Positions 1 through 14,219 of a DNA stretch of 64,000 nt are shown in pieces. Positions within the stretch are counted from its first letter, which is position 1. Each line of letters starts with the position of its first letter. The notes beneath the pieces were generated by a model. It was not told where the DNA came from. It worked only from the letters and a program-made list of their open reading frames with translations, and did no database searches. Origin of the DNA: Cephalopachus bancanus (Eukaryota; Chordata; Mammalia; Primates; Tarsiidae); the NCBI GenBank assembly GCA_027257055.1, contig JAPVLO010000122.1:1612001-1676000 (forward strand). Direction: 5' to 3'. The position numbers were made by a program, and so were the translations under genes.

Positions 1-230
1 AGAAGACAGAATGATAGAAGCCATATTCATACAAGTTGGAGGTATATTTCACGTCAGCTTAATAAACCCAGGGGCATCGGGAGCTAAAACAGAGGTGGTA
101 ACATCTCTTTTCTTGACTCAAGCCTGTTCTGTGTGTGTTGAAAATCTGTCTAATCTCTTTTGCAGAAAACAGAATGTCCTATTTTTAATGACCTACTTTC
201 CAAATGTGCTTTAAAATGCCTAACAACTTT
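1..230. other. TLK1 intron sequence, nothing recognised
   Basis: AT-rich intronic sequence. No exon, repeat family or RNA gene recognised. Confidence 0.5.
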
Positions 231-367
231 TTTGTTTTTCTTTAAGTAGAGACAGAGTTTCAATGTTGGTTGGCCAAGCTAGTCTCAAACTCCTGGGCTC
301 AAGCAATCCTCTCACCCCAGCCTCCCAAAGTGCTAGGATTATAGAGGTGTGAGCTACTATACCTGGC
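231..367 (-). repeat. Alu monomer fragment
   Basis: Antisense Alu sequence with 'GCCTCCCAAAGTGCTAGGAT' and a terminal CCTGGCC. Only one arm is present. Diverged, AluJ-like age. Confidence 0.8.
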
Positions 368-3079
<2,712 letters not shown>

Positions 3080-3480
3080 GCAAAAAAAGGATGCTTTGGT
3101 AGTGACTTAATTGCATTATGCTACTTTAAACTTGGTGTTAGGGAAGTGACCTTGATCTAAACATCAAAAAGACAAACCACAAGAGGACTTGGGGGAAGTA
3201 CATTCTAGACATGAGTTACAGCAAGTGCAAAGACCCTAACATGAAAACAGACTTGCCATTTAAGTAGGAGAGAAAAAAATCCAAGCCATTAGAACTTAGT
3301 AGTCAAAGAGGTTGTAAGTAGTAGGAAAGGCAAGCAAGGAAAATATATAATGTATGGATTTGCAGACCAAGTAAAGCATTTCAACTTTATTCTACAAGTA
3401 ATGGAAAATGACTGCAAGGGAGTGGGGGAAGGGTGCATCCAGTTTGCGCATAGGTTTTAAAAAGAGAAAAAACCAAAGAC
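3080..3480 (+). repeat. Ancient interspersed repeat (L2-like, family unresolved)
   Basis: Words such as 'GTGCAAAGACCCT' and the order of motifs match the same old repeat type seen again at 15.8-18.8 kb. Highly diverged. I cannot name the family firmly without a library search. Confidence 0.45.
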
Positions 3481-3607
3481 ATTTTTCCCTTCTCTGCTTC
3501 AGTGTATTAGGAGTGAATAAAGATAAAGTGAAGCAAGATAAAGAAATGCTAACGCTATAGTAGAAGTACCAAATTCTTATATTTCAAATTCTTATTTTGT
3601 TAAAGAA

Positions 3608-3768
3608 AAAATAGAGAGAGGGTCTTGCTCTGTTGCTCTGGTTAAAGTACAGTGGCACAATCCTAGCTCACTGCAGCCTCAAACACCTGGGCTCAAGCGG
3701 CTCTCTTGTCTCAGCCTCCCTAATAGCTGGGACTACAGGCATGTGTCACCACACTCAGCTACTTCAAG
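3608..3768 (-). repeat. Alu arm, old
   Basis: Antisense Alu: 'GGGTCTTGCTCTGTTGCTC' and 'CTCACTGCAGCCTC' through 'AGCTGGGACTACAGGC'. Single arm, diverged. Confidence 0.8.
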
Positions 3769-4514
3769 TTCTTAATAAAAATAAAGAGATATAACACCTG
3801 AAAGTGTTTTATCGTTATTTTATTATTAATTTCAAATATTCTTATATACCTTAGAAAAATAACTGTTTAGTATGTACAGAACCATAACAAGACTTACACA
3901 CTTCATAACATTTCATAAGAAAAAATGATTCTGTATTCTGATAAAGTTAAAAAAAAAATCACTCCACAACAAAAAAACATCCACTTTATATTCCAGTTTT
4001 GAAAGAATTACTTTAATCTATCATATTCAAGCCTTTTTTTCAGGTCTCTCAGCAACATTTAGTGTAAATGCTATGTCTCGCTAGCTAGATGCCAATTAAA
4101 TTTACTAATTTTTAAAAAGGCATATCAAAAGAAATTTTAAAAAGAAATGCAGTTAGTTTCCACTAGAAACATCATAAGAGCTAAAAAATACATGTTAAAT
4201 TAAATCTCTCTACCGAGTCTTGGGTAGCATAACTGCTGGATTTTATGACACTGAATATACCAACAGTTGATAGCTGCAGCAGTTGCTTATTGTAAATTTA
4301 GAGAAGTAAATGTTGTAGTGTGAATGTGGATGAGGTGATAAGAAGGGGAAAGGTGATAATAAATAAAAATGAGATTTAGAAACTAAAAATGATAATATCT
4401 TAACTAACTCAGTGAAGAAAAGCTGTAGAAATATTGACAAATAGCTTCTGGATATACATCCCAGTTTATGCCACCGGTGAAAGTTTACCTATATGACAGT
4501 ACAATAATTTCCTT
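3769..4514. other. TLK1 intron, unannotated stretch
   Basis: AT-rich; no exon or confident repeat recognised. Confidence 0.45.
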
Positions 4515-4812
4515 TATTTTTAAGGTGGAGTCTAGCTCTGTTGCCCAGGCTGGAGTGTGGTGGCATGTTTACAGCTCACCACAGCCTTCACCTCCTTGGC
4601 TCAGGCTATCCTTCTACTTCAGCCTCTCAAGTAGCTAGAACTACAGGCACATGCTACCATGGTTGGCTAACTTTTACTAAATTTTTTTTTTTTTAGAGAC
4701 AAAGTCTCACTATGTTGCATAGGCTGGTCTTGAACTCCTGTGCTCAAGCAGTCCTTTCGCCTAGGCCTCCCAAAAGTCCTGGAATTACAGCTATGAGCCA
4801 CCTTATCTGGTC
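4515..4812 (-). repeat. Alu dimer (AluJ-like)
   Basis: Both arms are present in antisense with an interrupted T-rich middle. Terminal 'GAGCCACCTTATCTGGTC' marks the 5' end. Diverged. Confidence 0.85.
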
Positions 4813-5483
4813 AATAATTTCCTATTTTTGAAATATGGTTTTGGGCCCACTAGTAAGATGGATTCAAAAGTAATTTTTTACAGATATGTAAATTTTTAAT
4901 ATAGAAATAGTTTCTATATAGAAATGAAATACAATTCTATACTCTGATATTTATTGAGTTATAAAACAGCTAAAATTTGGTATTTCTAAGCCCAAAGTAG
5001 CATATGCTTGAGTTTTCTGAAATTTTTGATGCCATATTCTACCAAGAAGTTTGGTTAAACTGCAAAACTGCAAAGTACCTACACATGCAGATGGCTGGAC
5101 TTTCTGCAATTTGAGGGGAAGAATATTTTGTTCTTTTGAGTTGGTAGTCTACTGATTTTCCAGGCAGTGACTCTTATCATTTCATAATTTAAAAATCTGA
5201 AGGAATTTATAAACACCCTTCCCAGTAAACTGTACATGTACATAATTTTGTGGTTTCACAGATCCCAGTTTAAGATTTCCTTTTCCAGGGTCTTATCTTG
5301 TCAATTAGAATCAAACTCCCAAGTGGCAAAAGAGCTGTCTCTTACATTTGTCTGCATCTCCCTCTTAGGAAGTACCTGACAAATAGTAGCTTTTTAGATA
5401 CCCCAGTTTGCATTTACATTAATACAAAAGTGATTTTTAAAGAAATTTATATATTTAGATAAATAAATTGGGGGCAACCTTCT
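4813..5483. other. TLK1 intron, unannotated stretch
   Basis: AT-rich; nothing recognised. Confidence 0.45.
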
Positions 5484-5645
5484 TTTTTTTTGAATGGAGT
5501 CTCACTCAGTCGCCCAGGCTGGAGTGCAGTGGCATGCTCACGGCCACTCCAGTGTCAACCTGCTGGGTTCTCGCGATCCTTCCACCTCAGCCTTCCAAGT
5601 AGCCAGAACTATAGATGTGTGCTACCAAGCCTGGCTATTTTTTAA
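5484..5645 (-). repeat. Alu right arm, lineage-specific type
   Basis: Antisense T-run followed by 'GGAGTCTCACTCAGTCGCCC' and 'CTCACGGCCACTCCAG', the hallmark right-arm variant of the family abundant in this window. Confidence 0.8.
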
Positions 5646-5650
5646 AAATC

Positions 5651-6607
5651 TGGGTTGTAATAGTGTCAAAAGAACAAACAATAACAACAACAAAAACCCA
5701 GACCAACTAACATACTTAATGGTAAAAGACTGAAAGATTTCCCCCTAATATCAGGAAAAAAACAAGTACATCCACTTTCACCACTATTAAATATTGTGCT
5801 GGAAGTCCTACCAGAGCAGTTAGGTATGAAAAAGAAATAAAGTGCATCCAAATCGTAAAGAAAGAAGTAAAACTATCTGTATTTGAAGATGACATGACTC
5901 TATATGTAGAAAATCCCAAAAATCCCCAATTAAAAATCCCCATTAGAGCTAATAAGTAAATTCAACAAAGCTGCAGGCTATGAGAAAAATCCACAGAAAT
6001 CAGTTGTGTTTCTATACACCAGCTATGAGCAACCTGAAAAGGATATTAATGAAGCCACTAAATGTACAATGGTATCAAAAGGAATAAATTTTACCCAGGA
6101 GGTGAATGACTTGCATACTAAAAACTATAAAATACTGCTAAAGAAATTTATAAAGAGCTAATTAAATGAGAAAACACTCTATGATCATGAATTGGAAGAC
6201 AATATTGTTAAGAAGACAATACTTCCCAAAGTACTCTACAAGTTCAATGTAATCCCAATCAAAATTCCAATGTCACTTTTTGCTGAAATGGTAAAGCTGA
6301 CTGCAAATTTATAGGAAATTCTAGGAGTTCCCAAATAGATAAACAATGTTGAAAAAAAAAAAAAAAGTTGGAGATCTCACACTCCCAATTTCAAAGTTGA
6401 CTACAATAATTAAAACTGTGGTACTTCCATAACATAGAGGCCAATGGAATAGATCTGAATCCAGAAAAAAACCCGAAAACCTACGGCCAATTGATTTCTG
6501 ACAAGAGTATCAAGACCATTCAGTGAGGAAAGAATATTCAACAAATGGTGCTGGGACAACTACAGAACCACATGTAAAATAATGAAGTCAGAACCTCACC
6601 TCACTCT
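5651..6607 (+). mobile_element. L1 ORF2 remnant, old (L1M-type), 5' piece
   Basis: Sense-orientation L1 ORF2 (reverse transcriptase region onward), recognisable by 'GAAGATGACATGACTCTATA' (the degraded catalytic Asp-Asp region) and 'CAAATGGTGCTGGGACAACT'. Multiple frame breaks, no intact ORF. It continues at 6905 after an Alu and a simple repeat. Confidence 0.85.
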
Positions 6608-6764
6608 ATGTAAAAAATTAACTGGGTGTGGTGACATGCCCCTGTAGTCCCAGCTATTTGGGAGGCTGAGATGGAAGTATCACTTGAGCCCAGGAAGTCA
6701 AGGCTGCAGTGATCTATAATCATGCCACTGCACTCCAAGCAGGGAGATTCCAACTCAGAGAAGA

Positions 6765-6772
<8 letters not shown>
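6608..6772 (+). repeat. Alu arm inserted in L1
   Basis: 'AACTGGGTGTGGTGACATGC' to 'ATGCCACTGCACTCCAAGCA', a single right arm that splits the host L1. Its tail has turned into the (GA)n tract that follows. Confidence 0.8.

Positions 6773-6832
<60 letters not shown>
6768..6832. repeat. (GA)n microsatellite with (CAGA)n end
   Basis: About 20 GA units followed by five ACAG units, then purine-rich AAGAAAGA/GAGG sequence to about 6910. It grew from the 3' tail of the preceding Alu. Reading frames across it (RERERE or LSLSLS) are not genes. Confidence 0.95.
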
Positions 6833-6833
<1 letters not shown>

Positions 6834-6904
6834 CGAGGAGGGGGGAGAGGAAGAAAGACAGAAAGAAAGAGTAAAGGAGGAAGGGAGGAAGAAAGAAGCA
6901 GAGA

Positions 6905-7763
6905 GAGTAAAATTTATAGAAATGAAGTAAATATACTATATATCTGATAAGGGTCTAGTATCCAGAATATATAAAAGATAAACCGTTCAATTAAAAAATA
7001 AACAAAAGCTTGAACAGACATTTCTCCAAAGAAGACATACAAAGACCAACAAGCACATTAAAATAATATTCAACATTATCAAGTCATTAGGGAAATGTAA
7101 ATTTAAATGATAATAAATTATTACTTTGACATTCACTAGGATGGTTATAATTTCACAGAAAGAAAAATAAAAAGTACTGCCAAGGGTGTGGAAAAACAGG
7201 ATCCCTTGTTCATTACTGGTGGAAATGTAATGGTGCAGATGTGGAAAATAATTAGGTAGTTCTTCAACATGGTAAACACGGAATTACCATAAGCTCCATT
7301 CCTAGGCATACATCCAAAAGAAATAAAAGCATATGTCTACACAGAAACTTGTACACAAATATTTATAGCAGCATACTTATAATAATCAAAGGGTGGAAAC
7401 AACCTAAATGCCCATCAACAAATGAATGGATAAACAAATTGTGCATAAACACACAATAAAATATTATTCAGTCATAAAAAGGAGTGACGTTTGACATATG
7501 CTACAACTTGGATGCACTTTTAAAATTTATGCTAAGTGAAAACCAGACACAAAAGGTCATGTAAAATATCTGATAAAGGCAAATACACACACAGAGAAAG
7601 TAGATTTGTCGTTGGAGAATGAGGAGAGGGAGGAATAGCTGGTGATTACATAATGGGTACAAGGTATTCTTCTAGGTTAAGGAAAAGTTTTGAAACTAGA
7701 AAGAGGTGATGGTTGCATAATAATGTCAATATGCAGCAAGTACCATGTGAACTGCACATTTAA
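6905..7763 (+). mobile_element. L1 ORF2 3' end and 3' UTR, old (L1M-type)
   Basis: Continuation of the L1 from 5651: 'GACATTTCTCCAAAGAAGAC', 'ATGCCCATCAACAAATGAAT' and the 'GTACCATGTGAACTGCACAT' near-terminal motif. Decayed; no ORF. Confidence 0.88.
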
Positions 7764-7776
7764 AAATGGTTTATTG

Positions 7777-8064
7777 AGCCAGGCTTGGTGGCTCAGCCTG
7801 TAATCCTGAGCATTTGGGAGGCTGAGGTGAGTGAATTGCCTGAGCCCGCGGTTTCGAGACCCGCCTGGGCAGCGAGACTTCACCTCTACAATAAATCAAA
7901 AAAATCAGCCAGGCGTGGTAGCTCATGCCTATAATTCTGGCTACTCGGAAGGCTGAGGCGGAAGGATCACCGGAGCCCAGCAGGTCAAGGCTGCGGTGGC
8001 CGGAAGCGACCACTGCACTCCAGTCTGGGCAACAGAGTGAGACTCCAACTCAAAAAAAAAAAAA
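7777..8064 (+). repeat. Alu dimer, lineage-specific young type
   Basis: Full dimer from 'AGCCAGGCTTGGTGGCTCAG' to 'AGACTCCAACTCAAAA'. It has the 'ACAATAAATC' linker and 'CCGGAGCCCAGCAGGTC'. A short imperfect target duplication (GGTTTATTG/GGTTTGTTG) flanks it. Inserted at the 3' end of an L1. Confidence 0.92.
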
Positions 8065-8226
8065 GGTTTGTTGCATGTTACGTGCATTTAACCTCAATTT
8101 AAAACATTTATCACTGGATAAAGAAATGGGAGAATATGGGAGGGATGGAAATAATCTGCTTTTGAAGAGCCCAAGTGTTCACAATGTAACAGAAATTAAA
8201 TTGAGAATTACTGACTTACACCATGT

Positions 8227-8733
8227 ACTGCCATGGTTCACAGAATAATGGGTGCCCAAAGATGGCCATGTCCTAATACCTGGGACAAAAGTATGTAATA
8301 CAGAAAAAGAGACCAAAAGCAGCAGATGGAGTTAAGGTTGGTAACCAGTATACCTTAAAATAGAGTTTTTTGCATTATCATGTGGGCCCAAATGTAATTG
8401 TAAAGGTCCTCAAATGCAGAAGAAACAGGCAGAATTGTCAGACTCAGAGAGTGATGTGACATATGAAAGATTTGATTGGCCGCTGCTGGTTATGAAGAAG
8501 GAAGGGGATCATAAACAAAAAAATGTGGACAGCTTCTAGAAGCTGGAAAAGACAAGATTCTTCTCATCTAGAATCTTTAGAAGTAACACAGCCCCACTGA
8601 TACCTTGACTTTTGCCCAATTTAGACTCATTCTGGACTTATGATTGCTCTCAAAATGTAAAGCAATAAATTTGTGTTGTTTTAAGTCACTAAGTTTATGG
8701 TAATTTTTACAAAAGCAACAGGAAACTATTACA
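8227..8733 (+). mobile_element. MLT1-type MaLR LTR (5' LTR of a relic)
   Basis: LTR words in order: 'CCAAAGATGGCCATGTCCTA', 'GTGGGCCCAAATGTAATTG', 'CTTCTAGAAGCTGGAAAAG', 'AATAAATTTGTGTTGTTTTA' (polyadenylation region) and a terminal 'GGAAACTATTACA'. This is the usual order in mammalian ERVL-MaLR LTRs. Old and non-coding. Confidence 0.85.
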
Positions 8734-10195
8734 GATCTTGGTATACAAAAGCAGGATGCTCCTGTAACAAACACCTAAACATACAGAGGCTGAAAGAATT
8801 TTAAGAAGCTTAATTTCTAAAAAGCTTATACTGTCTTGAACAGATTTTAGCAGAAATATGGATGTTAATAACTCTTGTTAGTGAGGATTAAGAAGGAAAT
8901 TCCAGGATTACAGTAGAGAAAATATTCATCACCTGAGGGACATCTGAACTGTCATGAACAGACTACTGGTAAAGGATACAGACAAAGATGTACTACTGCT
9001 AAGGACTCAGAAGGAACTAAGGAGCATTTTATTGGAAACTGGAGGAAAGAGGATTCTTGTTATTATGGCAGAAAGCTTAACAAGACTGTATCCTGTAGCT
9101 ATGTGGAAAGCCAAACTTGTAAGCAATGAACTTGGACAATGAGCTTAGGAGATTTCCAAACAAAGTTATGAGGGTACAGCCTGGTTTCTTCTTGTTGTTT
9201 CTGGTAAAATGAGAGAGAGAGAGAAAAATTAAGGGAAGAAACTGTTAAAAAAAATCAGTACTCAATAGTTTAAAACATTCCCATCCTTTTCAGAGTACAA
9301 AATACCCTAAATTGAGATCTGTTGTCAGGAGAACCGTTCTTTTAAAAAAAAGGGAGAAAATGCCTGACAACCTTTTGCTAATACCACAGAACGATAAAAA
9401 TGTCAAGAGTATTCAGTCAAACAAGAGTTTCTGAAGAGATGAAGCATGAGACTTATAGATTCCTTCAACTTTCTCAGCAGAAAGTGTCAATGGGTTTATC
9501 TATGAAAGAACTGTAGAGCATCCTCTTGTCCAATGGAGCAAATCCTTGTGTCACATATGGGAGACCCACAGGTTCTTTGAGAACTTTATACCAGCAGAAA
9601 CAATGACAGCTAGGTACAGAGAGAGAATAAAACTAATAAAGGCTGTAAGACTCCCTAAATTCTCTAGGCAAGTAACAGGCTGATAAAGCTATTTAGAGAA
9701 AAAAACATGCTAAACTTCATGAAAAAGAAAGGAAGACTCAAAGGGCAGAAAATTGGGCTCAAAAGGAAGAGCCAAAAGCCGTGGAACATTATTCCTAGAC
9801 CTTGCAACCAAATGGAGTTTGTCTGGATGGATTCTGAAATTCCTTAGGATTGGTGACTCCTTCCATTGCTTTCTGTTTTGAATAGGAATGTCCATAAAAA
9901 CTGTTGGCTTATGACTCTCCCACCACTGTATTTTGGGAGGAGGTAACTTGCTTCTTAACTTTCACAGATGAACTGTATCTTGGGATGGATTATATCTTGG
10001 GATGGATTATACTCTGAGCCTTACTTATAACTGATTTACTGATGAATTTTGGAACTTTGGAGCTGATGGCATTTAGACAAGATCTTGGACTTTGAGTTGA
10101 TATTATAATGGGTTCAGAATTTGGGGAGTGTTGAGATAGGGTGAAATGTACTTTGCGTGTGGAAAGGGTGTGAATTTTTAGAAGTCAAGGACAGA
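8734..10195 (+). mobile_element. MaLR internal region, decayed
   Basis: Lies between a 5' LTR and the start of a second LTR copy. The last 130 bp ('ATAATGGGTTCAGAATTTGG', 'AAATGTACTTTGCGTGTGG') is typical of MaLR internal 3' ends. No ORF of note; old, non-functional. A tandem duplication of about 18 bp (TATCTTGGGATGGATTA) is at 9977-10013. Confidence 0.7.
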
Positions 10196-10340
10196 CTGTG
10201 GTAGGCAGAATAATGGCTTCGTCAAAATGCCACATCTTAATCTTTAGAACCTGTGAATATGCTACTTTTCATGACTAAAAGTTCAAATGGGACTGAGCTC
10301 TCATTTGATAAGATAAGGTAATTATCTTAATACAGTTGAG
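10196..10340 (+). mobile_element. MaLR 3' LTR, 5' part only
   Basis: Restart of LTR sequence: 'TGTGGTAGGCAGAATAATGG', then 'ATCTTAATCTTTAGAACCTG' matching the beginning of the MLT1-type LTR class. The LTR homology fades beyond about 10340. The remainder to 10512 is unrecognised. Confidence 0.7.
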
Positions 10341-10512
10341 TACACAGAGCAAAGTAAAAAACAGAAAAGTTATCTGCAGAAAACCAAAAAAAGGCACAGA
10401 AGAGGTAACAATGAATATGATCAAAGGACAGAAAGAGGCCAGGAAGAAGAAATAAGGGATAGGCAGGTATAATAACTTGAGAGTACATGGAGATACTTGA
10501 GTAAAAAAATAG

Positions 10513-10760
10513 ATAAAATTCAGCATTGATCTGTGATTAAAACTCTTAGCCAACAAGCAGCAGAAGATAACTTCCTTAATCTATGTTAAGGAAGATTAGG
10601 GTTAGGGCTCTTCCTAACCCTAACCCCAACCTCTAACTTCCTAACCCCTAAACTTAACCCTAAGTAAAAAAGAAATATGAATGCAAACATAGATTAAGGA
10701 AGTTATCTTCCACTGCTTGTTAGCTAAGAGTTTTAAATACAGACCAATGCTAAATTTTAT
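10513..10760. repeat. Imperfect palindrome with telomere-like loop
   Basis: The left arm 10513-10587 and right arm 10686-10760 are inverted copies of 75 bp with about 68 matches. The 98-bp loop contains TTAGGGTTAGG (10596-10606) and its exact reverse complement CCTAACCCTAA (10613-10623), 6 bp apart, then degenerate CCCTAA units to about 10662. The right arm is continuous with an antisense L1 ORF2 that runs on to 13.5 kb, so the arms are L1-derived. It sits at the junction of the MaLR relic and that L1. Confidence 0.9.
10596..10662. repeat. Interstitial telomere-like repeats, head to head
   Basis: Two G-rich TTAGGG-type units are followed by an array of CCCTAA-type units (CCTAACCCTAACCCC, CCTAACCCCTAA, CTTAACCCTAA). 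The vertebrate telomere unit is TTAGGG. The array is short and degenerate and switches strand in the middle. Confidence 0.85.
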
Positions 10761-10835
10761 TTTATAAACAATTTGGATATCTATTAAGATGATCATATAA
10801 TTTTTGTTTATATGGAAAAATTACATTGATTTTTC
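10761..10835 (-). mobile_element. L1 ORF2 antisense, piece 1
   Basis: 'ATCTATTAAGATGATCATAT' is a characteristic antisense L1 ORF2 word. Continuous with the palindrome's right arm and with pieces at 11127-11205, 11795-12909 and 13170-13530. Confidence 0.8.
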
Positions 10836-11126
10836 TTTCTTTTTTGAGTTGGAGTCTTACTCAGTCACCCACGCTGTAGTGCAGTGGCACACTCACGGCC
10901 ACTGCAGCCTCGACCTGCTGGGCTCTGGCGATCCTTCTGCCTCAGTCTTCCATGTAGCTGGAACTACAGATGCACGCCACCACGCCTGGCTAATTTTTGT
11001 GATCTATTGTAGAAATGAGGTCTCACCAAGTTGCCCAGACTAGTCTTGAACCCCCGGGCTCAGAAAATCCTCTCACCTCAGCCTCCCAAAGTGCTGGGAT
11101 TACAGGTTGAGCCACCACGCCCGGCC
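10836..11126 (-). repeat. Alu dimer, lineage-specific type, with TSD
   Basis: Antisense Alu from a T-run and 'GAGTTGGAGTCTTACTCAGT' to 'CCACCACGCCCGGCC'. Flanked by a 14-bp target duplication TACATTGATTTTTC at 10822-10835 and 11127-11140. Inserted into the antisense L1. Confidence 0.95.
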
Positions 11127-11205
11127 TACATTGATTTTTCTAACTTTAAACCGACCTTGCATACCCCAAATAAATCTAATTTTGTCTTTAAAAATTATTT
11201 TTACA
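11127..11205 (-). mobile_element. L1 ORF2 antisense, piece 2
   Basis: 'AAACCGACCTTGCATACCCC' matches the L1 ORF2 antisense word ordering expected after piece 1. Bounded by two Alu insertions. Confidence 0.8.
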
Positions 11206-11468
11206 GCCGGGCTCGGTGGCTCAGCCTGTAATCCCGCGCCTTTGGGAGGCTGAGGTGAGTGAATTGCCTGAGCCCGCGGGTTAGAGACCCGCCTGGGCAG
11301 GGAGACCTCATCTCTACAACAAAAAAAAAAAAAAAAAAAAAATCAGCCGGGCGTGGTGGCGCATGCCTGTAATTCCGGCTACTCGGAAGGCTGAGGCAGA
11401 AGGATCGTCGGAGCCCAGCAGGCCGAGGCTGCGGTGGCCGGGAGTGAGACTCCAACTCAAAAAAAAAA
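11206..11468 (+). repeat. Alu, lineage-specific type, internal deletion, with TSD
   Basis: Starts GCCGGGCTCGGTGGCTCAG. The right arm lacks about 30 bp near its end ('GGCCGGGAGTGAGACTCC'). A 16-bp target duplication AAAAATTATTTTTACA lies at 11190-11205 and 11469-11484. It faces the antisense Alu 80 bp away, forming an inverted pair. Confidence 0.95.
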
Positions 11469-11508
11469 AAAAATTATTTTTACATATGTTATGTTTGTGT
11501 TGCTACTA

Positions 11509-12909
<1,401 letters not shown>

Positions 12910-13169
12910 ATTTATTTATTTATTTGAGTTGGAGTCTCATTCCATCGCCCAGACTGGAGTGCAGTGGCCGCTTCCGGCCACCGCAGCCTCGACCTGCTGG
13001 GCTCTGGCGATCCTTCTGCCTCAGCCTTCTGAGTAGCCAGAACTACAGGCACGTGCTACCATGCCCAGCTGATTTTTTTAATTTATTGTAGAGATGAGGT
13101 CTCGCCCAGGTGGGTCTCGAACCCGCCGGCTCAGGCAATCCACTCCCCTCAGCCTCCCAAAGCGCTGGG
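12910..13169 (-). repeat. Alu, 5'-truncated, with TSD
   Basis: Antisense Alu with a TTTA tail and lineage-specific right arm ('CGCTTCCGGCCACCGCAGCC'). It stops at 'AAGCGCTGGG', lacking the first ~30 bp of the element. Target duplication TGTATTGCTTTATTT at 12895-12909 and 13170-13184. Confidence 0.95.
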
Positions 13170-13530
13170 TGTATTGCTTTATTTTTATCTATGTGTTCTA
13201 TTTCTAAGAATTGTGATTAAATCTCCCATTATGATTTGTAGATTTGCTTATAGCCCCCTTAAAGTACTACTATCAAGTTTTTTTTTTTAATCTTGAGGTC
13301 ATGTTATTACATTTATATAAATTCAGAATTACTATTATGTTCTGATGACTTGAATCTTTTAAGACCACCATTTTATTGCTAATAATTTTTTTTTTGGTCC
13401 TAAATTGTACTGTACCTGATTTTTAATATGGCTTTCTTTTGACTGATGCTTGCTTAAAGTAACTTTTTGTAAACTTTTATTTCAGGTTATCTTTTTGCCT
13501 CTAGCTGCTTTTAAGAATTGTTTTCAGTAA
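13170..13530 (-). mobile_element. L1 ORF2 antisense, piece 4
   Basis: Continues the L1 beyond the Alu ('TGTGATTAAATCTCCCATTA', 'TTTAATATGGCTTTCTTTTG'). Highly decayed. Confidence 0.7.
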
Positions 13531-13655
13531 GTAGGTACCTGATCTCAAACCAGGTGAAGTGAGGGCCAAAGGGAAGCCACCCAAACTCTACCTGTACGAT
13601 AATCACTGGTATACTTAATCCTGAATTGTACCCTTCATCTTTAAAATAAAAATAG
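13531..13655 (+). repeat. Possible L1 3'-end tail
   Basis: 'CTGAATTGTACCCTTCATCT' followed by an A-rich run resembles the 3' tail of the L1 at 44.1 kb and a copy at 35.99 kb. Family not certain. Confidence 0.4.
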
Positions 13656-13958
13656 TTGGTCAGGTTCAGTGGCTCAGCCTGTAATCTCAGCACTTTGGAA
13701 GGTTGAGGAAGGCTGAGGAGAGTGGATTGCCTAAGCCCACAGCTTGGAGAACAGTCCTGGCAACTTGGTGAGACCTCATCTCTACAATAAATTAAAAAAC
13801 TTAGCCAGGTGTGTTCAAATGCGCTTGTAGTTACAGCTACTTATAAGGCTGAGGCGGAACGATCGTTGGAGCCCAGCAGGTTGACTCTGGGGTGGAGGTA
13901 AGTGTGCCACTGCACTCCAACCTGGGCAACAGAGTGAGACTCCAACTCAAAAAAATAA
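13656..13958 (+). repeat. Alu dimer
   Basis: From 'TGGTCAGGTTCAGTGGCTCA' to 'GACTCCAACTCAAAAAAATA'. It has the family 3' end, with a small duplication ('GGTTGAGGAAGGCTGAGGAG') in the left arm. Confidence 0.9.
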
Positions 13959-13984
13959 TAAACAAATACATAAAATTAAAAATT

Positions 13985-14170
13985 AAATTAAAAGAAAAGA
14001 ATATTTTTCTCATTGCCTTGATTTTCTGAAATTTCATTATGCTGTGTCTAGGTGTGTATCTCTTTTTATTCACCACTCCCTCTTGGAATTTGCTGGCCTT
14101 CATGAACTTGTAAGACTGCTCTTGTTCATCTGTTTTGAAATGCTCTCAGTTATCTAACCTTCAAATAGTG
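13985..14170 (-). mobile_element. L1 antisense fragment
   Basis: 'TGTGTCTAGGTGTGTATCTC' and 'CTTGGAATTTGCTGGCCTTC' are words of L1 ORF2 in antisense. Possibly part of the same element as 10761-13530. Confidence 0.55.
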
Positions 14171-14219
14171 CAGCAGTGCTCCATTCAGGATTGTTTTTCT
14201 TAAAGACTGCCAACTGCCT

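Noticed and set aside
6601..6930. Arg-Glu and Leu-Ser repeat proteins
   Set aside because: They are translations of the (GA)n microsatellite.
8734..10195. Possible retained retroviral gene
   Set aside because: MaLR internal regions are non-coding relics; the longest frame here is about 60 codons and lacks recognisable domains.
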